DNA of 8,321 bases. Source: an uncultured Eubacteriales bacterium. GTDB taxonomy: Bacteria; Bacillota; Clostridia; Christensenellales; Christensenellaceae. The number at the start of each line of letters is the position of its first letter. Positions within the stretch are counted from its first letter, which is position 1. Shown here one piece after another: positions 1 to 5,197 of this stretch. The DNA lies in the NCBI GenBank assembly GCA_905193725.1, contig CAJJPW010000089.1, positions 1 through 8,321 of the forward strand, in the 5' to 3' direction. The notes under the pieces were generated by a model. The model saw nothing but the letters and a program-made list of their open reading frames with translations, made no database searches and was not told the origin of the DNA. The translations under genes were made by a program, and so were the position numbers.

Positions 1-40
1 CCACGTGTTATGAGGCGGGCCACGTGTTATGAGGCGGGCC
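1..40. repeat. 19-bp tandem direct repeat, two copies, cut by window edge
   Basis: The 19-bp unit CCACGTGTTATGAGGCGGG occurs at 1-19 and again, identically, at 20-38. The next two bases (CC) match the start of a third copy before the match ends. The array may continue to the left of the window. The unit length is not a multiple of three, so it is unlikely to encode an in-frame peptide repeat. One frame is open from position 1 to a TGA at 88-90, but it resembles no protein I know. Confidence 0.85.
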
Positions 41-125
41 TAATCTGGTTTTTCATTCCCATGCAATCCGTTTTAAAGAATTTGGTGTGAAAGGGAATGG
101 GACAGTAAAATGGCATGAGAAACGG

Positions 126-157
126 AAGCGTCAAGTCAAAATGGCTTGGCGCTTTTT
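126..157 (+). terminator. Rho-independent terminator of a gene left of the window
   Basis: A 10-bp stem (126-135 with 145-154, one G-U pair) and a 9-nt loop are followed by a T-run at 153-157. No plus-strand gene ends inside the window before it, so it should close a transcript entering from the left. Confidence 0.75.
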
Positions 158-567
158 ATATTCGTGCTTTCAGGTCCATTTTATACCAATAGTTTACTGG
201 CGATGCGCCGATCTCCTCTGCTCTTAAACTTCCTTTTTAAGCCAAAGGGAGAAACAGCGGGGCATTTTCTTATAGATAGAAGTAAAAAATCCAGGGGAAT
301 TGTCGGCAAAAAAGACAGAGGAAATGGAAGAGAGTCCATTGCCAAAACCCGGGCAAAATGGTATCATAAAAAATAGAATAAAAAAGCTCGGTGAGAAATA
401 TGGATAGAATACACTTGTGAATCTCCGCAGGAGAGATGAAAAGCATCGAAACTGTAGATAAACCCTTTTGTGATAGGAAAAATATTGATAGAAGAATGAT
501 TGTGCAAGTTGCAACGCGAATCATCGTGAAAAGCGAAACGATACAGAGGGAAAATTAAGGTGACCAA
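158..567. other. Gene-free stretch upstream of the HAD gene
   Basis: I see no convincing gene here. A plus-strand frame at 146-376 would have to start at a TTG inside the terminator and has no ribosome binding site. Overlapping minus-strand frames at 224-567 look like chance open frames in AT-rich DNA. A 40-codon frame at 436-558 ends just before the HAD ribosome binding site, but its AGGAG is only 2 nt from its ATG. A promoter for the HAD gene must lie here or upstream; the best match I found (TTGTGA at 468-473 with AAGAAT at 492-497) is weak. A short hairpin lies at 223-241. Confidence 0.5.
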
Positions 568-1893
568 ATGAAACGGCAGCAGGATTTATATATTTCAGAT
601 ATCGACGGCACGCTGCTCTGTTCGGCAGGAGAACTGACGGCATTTGCCAGAGAATCGCTCAACCAAATGTTAAAGGAAGGGCTGAACTTCACTGTGGCCA
701 GTGCCAGAAGCATCAACTCTATGAGAGAAAAACTCAAGGGTTTGCAAATTTCTCTACCGGTCATAGGAGGAAATGGCACTTTTTTGGCGAATCTACAAAC
801 GGGGCAGTATATCACTATTTTTGACTTGCAGCCCAGAGAGCTCAAAAAGGATATTTATGAGCAACTTGTCGCTCTGGGAAATGAACCGTTTATTTCTTCA
901 TTTGACGGAGTGGAAAATAAACTCTATCACCCAAGAGAGATGAATGCAGGGATGCGGTGGCACTTTAACGACAGGCAAAACGACAAGCGGCTGCGCCCAC
1001 TGGAAAATGTGGATATGGTCTTGGATGAGACGATACTCAATTTTACCGTCATTGAAAGACCGGAGAAAGTCAAACAGATCGAGCAGATGGTGAGCCAGCG
1101 GTATCATGGAGAAGTGGTAGCCCATGTGGTGGAAAATGTATACGATAGAGGCTGGTTTTGGATCACCTTGCACCATAAATTGGCGTCTAAAGAGCACGCT
1201 GTGGCCACGCTGGTGAAGATGACCACACTCAAAAATCCAAAGATCACCGCCTTTGGCGATAATTATAACGACCTTTCCCTGTATCTGGCCGCTGACCGGA
1301 AAATTGCCGTAAAAAATGCAGTAGAACCACTGAAACAAAAAGCGGATCTGGTGATAGAGAGTAATGACGACGATGGCGTAGTGAAGTTTATTCAAGAGGA
1401 ATTCTTAAAAAAGGAGGATAACAAAATGCCTGGATTTTTTGATAAAATTAAATCAGGGACCAAAAATGCTGTCAGCAAGGTGAACGACAAAGTGGAAGAG
1501 GCTTCGGAAGTTTCCAAGCTGAGGAAGGAAATGGGCGATCTGAATCGGGATATTACAGAGCAAAAAAAGCTCATTGTAGAAGCGGTTCTAAAAAAGTATG
1601 AAAATAAAGAGGAGCTGGGCGATTTGGCTCAGTACTGTGATAAAATTGCACAGAATCAAGCGGAAATTGAAAGACTCAACAAAGAAATTTATACAGTGAA
1701 GGGCATCCGACTTTGCAGCAACTGCAATACACCTGCTACAGAAAACGATGTGTTTTGCAGAAAATGCGGCGCAAAATTAGAGGAACTTCCCAAAAAGCAG
1801 GCCCAAACCCAAGAAGGGGAGAATACAGAACAGCCTTCAGCAGAACAGTCTGCCAGTGAACAACAAGAGCAAAATGACGCAAAAACAGAATAA
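568..1893 (+). CDS. Cof-type HAD phosphatase read through into a coiled-coil/zinc-ribbon protein
   Basis: The frame is 441 aa. Residues 1 to about 280 are a complete Cof-type (class IIB) HAD hydrolase, a family that removes phosphate from sugar phosphates and cofactors such as FMN and PLP. Visible motifs are DIDGT (nucleophile D11 and D13), motif II serine S45 in VASAR, K208 in LASKEH, and GDNYND (230-235) holding the Mg-binding aspartates. A normal family member ends here. The frame instead continues through KKEDNK into M287 and a second protein: a coiled coil (about 305-380), a CxxC-10-CxxC zinc ribbon (C383, C386, C397, C400) and an acidic, Q/E-rich tail. The start has a moderate ribosome binding site, AAGGTGA at 557-563. 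The fusion is suspect because a perfect ribosome binding site and ATG sit at the joint. The substrate cannot be told from sequence. Confidence 0.85.
   Translation: MKRQQDLYISDIDGTLLCSAGELTAFARESLNQMLKEGLNFTVASARSINSMREKLKGLQISLPVIGGNGTFLANLQTGQYITIFDLQPRELKKDIYEQLVALGNEPFISSFDGVENKLYHPREMNAGMRWHFNDRQNDKRLRPLENVDMVLDETILNFTVIERPEKVKQIEQMVSQRYHGEVVAHVVENVYDRGWFWITLHHKLASKEHAVATLVKMTTLKNPKITAFGDNYNDLSLYLAADRKIAVKNAVEPLKQKADLVIESNDDDGVVKFIQEEFLKKEDNKMPGFFDKIKSGTKNAVSKVNDKVEEASEVSKLRKEMGDLNRDITEQKKLIVEAVLKKYENKEELGDLAQYCDKIAQNQAEIERLNKEIYTVKGIRLCSNCNTPATENDVFCRKCGAKLEELPKKQAQTQEGENTEQPSAEQSASEQQEQNDAKTE
1411..1421 (+). promoter_or_regulatory. Internal ribosome binding site with overlapping -1 frame stop
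   Basis: AAGGAGG at 1411-1417 lies 8 nt before the ATG at 1426, an ideal Shine-Dalgarno sequence inside the long HAD frame. TAA at 1419-1421 is a stop in the -1 frame. The run A6 (1407-1412) plus G gives A-AAA-AAG in the zero frame, the slippery heptamer known from E. coli dnaX. A -1 slip would therefore end the HAD protein after ...FLKKGG. Confidence 0.8.
1426..1893 (+). CDS. Zinc-ribbon coiled-coil protein, probable independent start inside the fused frame
   Basis: Starting at ATG 1426 this frame gives 155 aa beginning MPGFFDKIKSGTKNAVSK. That N-terminus is typical of stand-alone small Firmicute zinc-ribbon proteins, which share a short amphipathic start, a long coiled coil and a C-terminal zinc ribbon of the 'CxxC...FCxxCG' kind. 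Here the coiled coil covers about residues 20-95 and the zinc-binding cysteines are C97, C100, C111 and C114. The last 35 residues are low-complexity Q/E/S. The upstream AAGGAGG at perfect spacing supports real initiation here whether or not the fused product is also made. The function of such proteins is unknown; the ribbon may bind zinc for protein contacts rather than catalysis. If the HAD gene normally stops at 1419-1421, the two genes would be translationally coupled. Confidence 0.7.
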   Translation: MPGFFDKIKSGTKNAVSKVNDKVEEASEVSKLRKEMGDLNRDITEQKKLIVEAVLKKYENKEELGDLAQYCDKIAQNQAEIERLNKEIYTVKGIRLCSNCNTPATENDVFCRKCGAKLEELPKKQAQTQEGENTEQPSAEQSASEQQEQNDAKTE

Positions 1894-1909
1894 AAATTGA
1901 GATTACTTA

Positions 1910-1938
1910 TTTACAAAAAGTACATTCTGTGGTAAAAT
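1910..1938 (+). promoter_or_regulatory. Strong sigma-A promoter for a structured RNA
   Basis: TTTACA (1910-1915), a 17-nt spacer and TAAAAT (1933-1938) are present, and the -10 is preceded by TGG, giving an extended -10 box. Transcription would start near 1943-1946. A perfect 14-bp AT palindrome, AATTAATATTAATT at 1948-1961, lies just after the start and could be an operator or part of the RNA. No open frame of note follows before the terminator at 2077-2113. Confidence 0.75.
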
Positions 1939-1942
1939 CATT

Positions 1943-2113
1943 ATAGTAATTAATATTAATTCTCTCCGAGTCTAGAGATGCTAAGGGAGTTCATTCTATG
2001 CTGCTAGACCGATAGGGTACAGAGGGAAACGTTTGTGCCTCCACGTTTTGGAAAGGAAAGAGCTATGTTAGCTGATAAAGCTTTTCTTTCCGATGGGAAG
2101 AAAAGCTTTTTTT
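1943..2113 (+). ncRNA. Structured non-coding RNA, possibly raiA-motif class
   Basis: This stand-alone unit of about 170 nt has its own promoter and terminator and no reading frame of note. Pairings I can see: GUCUAG 1970-1975 with CUAGAC 2004-2009; CUCUC 1962-1966 with GGGAG 1985-1989, which crosses the first and would be a pseudoknot; GGGUAC 2015-2020 with GUGCCU 2035-2040; AAACGU 2027-2032 with ACGUUU 2043-2048, which crosses the third; AGCUA 2061-2065 with UAGCU 2069-2073; and an 11-bp helix 2050-2060 with 2081-2091. Unpaired stretches such as AGAGAUG and GCUGAUAAAG look conserved in style. The overall pattern recalls the Firmicute raiA-motif RNA, but this is from memory and not an alignment. 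6S RNA and known riboswitch classes were considered: I find no riboswitch core, and the ends do not form one long 6S-like hairpin. The RNA call is fairly safe; the class is not. Confidence 0.7.
2077..2113 (+). terminator. Rho-independent terminator of the structured RNA
   Basis: A 15-bp stem (2077-2091 with 2095-2109, one G-U pair) has a GAT loop and is followed by T-rich sequence to 2113. Its 5' arm can also pair with 2050-2060, so terminator and upstream helix exclude one another. It also serves as the first visible terminator for transcripts coming from the HAD/zinc-ribbon gene. Confidence 0.85.
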
Positions 2114-2124
2114 AATGGTAACTT

Positions 2125-2219
2125 TGCCTATTGCGCCCCTTTAGGCATAGCTATATACCCATAATCATACGAAAAATACATATTGTGAGCAAAACCGCCC
2201 TAAATGAGCGGTTTTTGCT
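2125..2219. terminator. Two further hairpins after the RNA, the second terminator-like
   Basis: The first hairpin is TGCCTA 2125-2130 with TAGGCA 2142-2147. The second is an 11-bp stem AGCAAAACCGC (2188-2198) pairing with 2208-2219, with one extra T in the 3' arm. Its arms are A-rich on the left and T-rich on the right, so it could stop polymerase from either side. No minus-strand gene is seen that would need it. Confidence 0.5.
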
Positions 2220-2294
2220 TGTACTTTTTTGGGGCATTTTCTAAAAAGGAATATGATGTAGAGAATTCAAATGGCAGAAATAGTGAAAATTCTA

Positions 2295-2340
2295 TGTAAA
2301 AGATTTACAAATCAGATACATAAAGTGTATATCATGTAAA
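2295..2340. promoter_or_regulatory. Operator-like palindrome TGTAAA-AGA-TTTACA with a third half-site
   Basis: TGTAAA (2295-2300), AGA and TTTACA (2304-2309) form a perfect 15-bp palindrome, and TGTAAA recurs at 2335-2340. The half-sites flank ATACA 2316-2320 / TGTAT 2326-2330. TTTACA could also be a -35 box, with TATATC at 2328-2333 (18-nt spacer) as a poor -10. The binding protein is unknown. Confidence 0.4.
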
Positions 2341-2357
2341 AAACGTTTATAAATATA

Positions 2358-2385
2358 ATATATAGTCAAAAATAAGACTATATAT
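2358..2385. promoter_or_regulatory. Perfect 10-bp inverted repeat in the rex leader
   Basis: ATATATAGTC (2358-2367) and GACTATATAT (2376-2385) are exact reverse complements separated by 8 nt. The left arm overlaps a TATAAT (2354-2359) that has no good -35. The right arm ends directly before GGGAG (2386-2390). It could be an operator or, if transcribed, a hairpin that affects access to that ribosome binding site. Confidence 0.5.
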
Positions 2386-2398
2386 GGGAGAAATGAAA

Positions 2399-2467
2399 AT
2401 GAGAAGTATGAAAAAAATGAGAATTTTGCCGAATGATGTTGTACATCATATACAGATTTTGTTATAA
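2399..2467 (+). CDS. Possible 22-aa leader peptide ahead of rex
   Basis: This short frame encodes a 22-residue peptide that starts MRSMKKMRI and ends in ILL. GGGAG at 2386-2390 is 8 nt before this ATG; another ATG at 2393 in the same frame is too close to it. The stop (2465-2467) lies within the -10 box of the rex promoter, so the peptide could only be made from an upstream promoter. I recognise no family. It may be chance; the well-spaced ribosome binding site behind a perfect hairpin is the only support. Confidence 0.25.
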   Translation: MRSMKKMRILPNDVVHHIQILL

Positions 2468-2472
2468 TAACA
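2433..2472 (+). promoter_or_regulatory. rex promoter with two overlapping palindromes
   Basis: TTGTAC (2439-2444), an 18-nt spacer and TATAAT (2463-2468) preceded by TGT give a good extended -10 promoter, with transcription starting near 2475. A 17-bp palindrome ATGATGT-TGT-ACATCAT (2433-2449) covers the -35, and TGTTAT-A-ATAACA (2460-2472) covers the -10. Both positions suit repression. Neither matches the known Rex operator (TTGTGAA or TTGTTAA half-sites with 4-6 nt between), so autoregulation by Rex is not shown. Confidence 0.65.
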
Positions 2473-2498
2473 TTATGTGGTGACCAAAGGGGAGAAAT

Positions 2499-3155
2499 AT
2501 GTTCATGAAGAAGACCAAACAGGAAAGGATACCTGAGGCTGTAATTCGCAGACTGCCAAAATACTACCGATATTTGGGCGAATTAGAGGCAAAAGGGGAA
2601 CAGAGGATTTCCTCTGCCCAAATGAGCAAGGATACAGGCTTTAATGCATCTCAAATAAGACGTGATTTAAATTGCTTTGGCGGATTCGGGCAGCAGGGAT
2701 ATGGCTATAGCGTTTCTACTTTAAAAAGCGCAATTGCCTCGATTTTAGGGCTTAATCGAGTATATAATGCAATTGTGATTGGAGCGGGAAATATCGGCCA
2801 GGCGCTGGTCAAATACACAAAATTTCAGGAAAAGGGATTTCAGCTAATTGCCATGTTCGATGTAGACCCTGAATTGATAGGGCACACAATCGGAGATAGC
2901 ATGGTGTACCATATGGATGAGTTAGATAACTTTACTGCGGAACATAAGATAGATATTGGCATTATTTGTACGCCAAAAGAAGTCGCTCAACAGGTGGCGG
3001 ATAACCTGGTATCCCATGGTGTCAATGCCATTTGGAATTTTGCGCCCATCGATGTGCTAGTACGTAAGGGTGTCTCGGTGGAAAATGTCTACTTAAACGA
3101 TAGCCTGTATGTGCTATGTTATCGTGCAAATGCTCAGCATAGAGTGCGCAAATGA
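2499..3155 (+). CDS. rex: Redox-sensing transcriptional repressor Rex
   Basis: This 218-aa protein has the usual length and order of Rex, the homodimeric repressor that binds DNA when NADH/NAD+ is low and leaves it when NADH rises, so derepressing fermentation and anaerobic electron-transfer genes. The winged-helix N-terminus shows IPEAVIRRLPKYYRYL (11-26), the recognition region SQIRRDL (51-57) and the family signature FGGFGQQGYGY (60-70). The Rossmann domain has GAGNIG (95-100) and the acidic end of the NAD-binding strand in FDVDP (120-124). The C-terminus LNDSLYVLCYRAN (199-211) fits the swapped helix of the dimer. ATG 2499 and ATG 2505 share GGGGAG at 2489-2494, at 4 and 10 nt, so the true start is uncertain by two residues. 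The VanW gene begins 53 nt downstream with no terminator between. Confidence 0.93.
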   Translation: MFMKKTKQERIPEAVIRRLPKYYRYLGELEAKGEQRISSAQMSKDTGFNASQIRRDLNCFGGFGQQGYGYSVSTLKSAIASILGLNRVYNAIVIGAGNIGQALVKYTKFQEKGFQLIAMFDVDPELIGHTIGDSMVYHMDELDNFTAEHKIDIGIICTPKEVAQQVADNLVSHGVNAIWNFAPIDVLVRKGVSVENVYLNDSLYVLCYRANAQHRVRK

Positions 3156-3208
3156 AGGCAAATTCCCACAAATGGAAGCAACACTGCAAAAACACTATGA
3201 GGTAGAAG

Positions 3209-4708
3209 ATGAGCGAAGTTAAAACCAAAAACCAAAAATTAAAAATTACATTGATCGTTATACTAATTGTACTGATTGCTGCACTTGGCGTATTTGCATA
3301 TATGTTTTTTGGGCAAAATGGGCTATTTGCTGCAGAGCCAGTGGATCTGGATCAACTAATCGATAGCGGCACATATTTTGAGGGTGTATCGATTGAAAAT
3401 ATTGACGTCTCTGGTATGACACACGATGAGGCCAAAGAGGCCATTGAGGCAAAGATGGATGAAATCTTGGGTTCCTATCGTTTTACCTATAAAATTGACG
3501 GCATCTCTAAGACGCTTACCGCTAAAGAAGTGGGGCTAGAGCTGGATGCAGAAGAGGTACTTCAAGAGGCGCTACTTTACGGGCGAGAAGGGGATTTTAC
3601 TACTCGCAACAGCGCTATTAAGAAAGCGAAAAACGAGGGCGTAAACTTCGATTTGAAATACCATACAAATCTAGATACGATCAAGGCGTCTTTAACTACC
3701 CAACTTCGAGATGTGATTGTAGCAGCCCAAGATGCCGAAATCGTCTTTAACAAAATTTCAAGCGAAGAAGACTTGACCGTCAGCTATAATATGCAGTATA
3801 AGGACGGCGTCCAGGGAAAAGGCGTGGAAATTGGATCCTTAGCGGCATCCATTTCTAATGCCATCGAAGGGCGGCTAGAAGAGGAAGTTAGCGTTAACAC
3901 CGTGAAAACGGATCCGGAAGTCTCTTTAGATGAGTTAAAGCAAATTCAATTGGTAGGAGAGTTTACTACGGAGTTTAAGAGCTCCAGCAGTGGCCGAAGG
4001 TATAACATCTGGAAGATGGGAAGCATTATCAACGGGGTCAAGGTAATGCCTGGGGAGACCTGGTCTATCAATGAAGAAGCAGGTCAGAGAACAGAGGCAA
4101 ATGGCTGGAAATTGGCAGGCGCGATTTCCGGTGGCGAAGATACTGAAGAATACGGCGGAGGCATTTGCCAGGTTTCCAGCACCTTGTATAACGCGGTGCT
4201 GCGGGCAGACATTGAAGTGGTAGAGCGTTCTCACCACTCTTGGCCATTGAGTTATGTGGAAAAGGGACTGGATGCCACGATTTCCTGGGGTGGTCCGGAG
4301 TTTATCATTAAGAATAACACAGAAGAACCCATCTATATTGCAGTAAAATGCGATGCAGAGGATGCGAGATCCATCACAGTGCAGATCTATCGTACGCCGA
4401 TGGAACACGGGTATATTTTGGACTTCTCTTCCAAACAGGTGTCCAGTTGGAGCAGCGATACAGTGAAAGAGATCGATAACCCCAGCTTAAAGCCAGGCAC
4501 AAGGAAAAAGATCTCCAATGCCAAAGAAGGCCGCGAGGTGGAGGTATACAAACACTATATCGATCCGGAGACCAACGAAGTGGTAAAGACCGAAAAAATC
4601 TACACCGATAAATACCGGGCATTTGGCGCAGTTTATGAGGTAGGGCCTAGCGCAACACCCACGCCCACCCCAACACCGGATGCTCCACAAGAGCCTGAGA
4701 CCGAATAA
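3209..4708 (+). CDS. Membrane-anchored VanW-domain surface protein
   Basis: This 499-aa protein has a short cytosolic start rich in lysine, one membrane segment (about 12-34) and an extracytoplasmic remainder. Residues about 55-240 resemble the peptidoglycan-binding-like region (PG_binding_4 type) that usually precedes VanW. Residues about 260-390 are a VanW domain with YGGGICQVSSTLYNAVL (315-331), ERSHHSWPLSYV (339-350) and GLDATISWGGPEF (353-365). Residues about 404-478 resemble a G5-like module, and the end is a TPTPTPTP linker. VanW proteins are common in Clostridia and take their name from the vancomycin gene cluster; their biochemical role is unknown, and no other resistance gene is present here, so no resistance should be inferred. 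GAGGTAG before the ATG is a modest ribosome binding site. It is probably co-transcribed with rex. No clear terminator follows. Confidence 0.88.
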   Translation: MSEVKTKNQKLKITLIVILIVLIAALGVFAYMFFGQNGLFAAEPVDLDQLIDSGTYFEGVSIENIDVSGMTHDEAKEAIEAKMDEILGSYRFTYKIDGISKTLTAKEVGLELDAEEVLQEALLYGREGDFTTRNSAIKKAKNEGVNFDLKYHTNLDTIKASLTTQLRDVIVAAQDAEIVFNKISSEEDLTVSYNMQYKDGVQGKGVEIGSLAASISNAIEGRLEEEVSVNTVKTDPEVSLDELKQIQLVGEFTTEFKSSSSGRRYNIWKMGSIINGVKVMPGETWSINEEAGQRTEANGWKLAGAISGGEDTEEYGGGICQVSSTLYNAVLRADIEVVERSHHSWPLSYVEKGLDATISWGGPEFIIKNNTEEPIYIAVKCDAEDARSITVQIYRTPMEHGYILDFSSKQVSSWSSDTVKEIDNPSLKPGTRKKISNAKEGREVEVYKHYIDPETNEVVKTEKIYTDKYRAFGAVYEVGPSATPTPTPTPDAPQEPETE

Positions 4709-4710
4709 AC

Positions 4711-4963
4711 GGGGGCTACCTGACGGGGGCCAACTAACTGGGGCCAACTGACCGACACTGACAAGCCGGGAGCGATGAGCCGAGAGCCAACTAACTGGGG
4801 CCAATGAACTGGGGGTTAACGAACTGGGGAGCAATAAACTGAGGTCTGAATTCGAGCAATCCAGGGGTTAACCTACCAGGGGCTAACTGATAGGGTAAAC
4901 GAACAAGGGGCTGCAAATGGGTAGCATACAATCGGGGGGACTCCAGATTAGAGACCAACTGAT
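4711..4963 (+). repeat. Degenerate minisatellite, G-run every 14-15 bp
   Basis: The gap after the VanW gene is a decayed tandem repeat. G-runs start at 4711, 4725, 4740, 4768, 4797, 4811, 4826, 4864, 4879, 4893, 4907, 4919 and 4934, almost all 14-15 bp apart or about twice that. Weaker units at 4754, 4782, 4841, 4854 and 4951 fill the gaps. The unit reads roughly GGGGCYAACTNACT; the clearest copies are at 4725, 4740, 4782, 4797 and 4811. Mixed 14 and 15 bp spacing breaks any reading frame, and stops are present, so it is not a coding repeat. GGTTAACC-type palindromes occur in some units. Confidence 0.75.
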
Positions 4964-4975
4964 GTGGAATACAGG

Positions 4976-5095
4976 CCAGCTGCTAAAAGATCGCTGGCAA
5001 CAATGAAAGGGCTATCGATTGGGAAGCCAAGCAGACCAGTTGCTAGCGATATTGAGGCAACAATGGAGCGTTGTTAGTTTGGGAACCAAGAAGAT
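4976..5095 (+). repeat. Two imperfect 60-bp direct repeats continuing the minisatellite
   Basis: Copy A (4976-5035) and copy B (5036-5095) align end to end with one-base gaps and share CCAG-TTGCTA-like starts, GGCAACAATG and TTGGGAA-CCAAG blocks. Each copy contains G-runs about 15 bp apart, so it may be a higher-order form of the array before it. A 24-codon frame inside (from ATG 5003) has no ribosome binding site. The rest of the gap, 5096-5182, shows no firm promoter; TGCAATAAT at 5158-5166 is a possible extended -10 for the next gene but has no good -35. Confidence 0.6.
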
Positions 5096-5197
5096 ACAGG
5101 CAAAAGGCCGAGTGAAAAATGAAACATATGAGTCATATCTGAGCTCCAAAATCGAGATGCAATAATTGGTTTTAAGTGAACAATGGAGAAGAGAAAT

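Noticed and set aside
146..376. Plus-strand 76-aa frame upstream of the HAD gene
   Set aside because: It starts at a TTG inside a terminator hairpin, has no ribosome binding site and resembles no protein family.
436..558. 40-codon frame ending just before the HAD ribosome binding site
   Set aside because: AGGAG is only 2 nt from its ATG, its composition is unremarkable and no family is recognised.
224..567. Three overlapping minus-strand frames rich in F, S and Y
   Set aside because: They overlap each other in different frames in AT-rich DNA, lack a common start signal and look like chance open frames.
898..1395. 165-aa minus-strand frame opposite the HAD gene
   Set aside because: It is antisense to a clear HAD phosphatase with all motifs intact, so it is a shadow frame.
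1943..2113. Known riboswitch classes (T-box, TPP, FMN, cobalamin, SAM, lysine, c-di-AMP, THF, ZTP) or SRP RNA
   Set aside because: None of their core motifs as I know them is present, and no regulated gene follows directly.
2460..2472. Rex operator at the rex promoter
   Set aside because: TGTTAT-A-ATAACA has one base between arms, whereas Rex sites have half-sites TTGTGAA or TTGTTAA separated by 4-6 nt.
3209..4708. Vancomycin resistance locus
   Set aside because: VanW domains are widespread in Clostridia; no VanA/B-type ligase, VanH, VanX or VanS/VanR is in the window.
3935..4834. Minus-strand frames of 82-157 aa opposite the VanW gene and the G-rich repeat
   Set aside because: They are antisense to a well-supported gene or read the complement of the C-rich repeat strand, with no ribosome binding sites.
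4711..4963. G-quadruplex cluster or CRISPR array
   Set aside because: Loops of 10 nt or more between G-runs are too long for a classic quadruplex, and there are no constant repeats with unique spacers, so it is not CRISPR.
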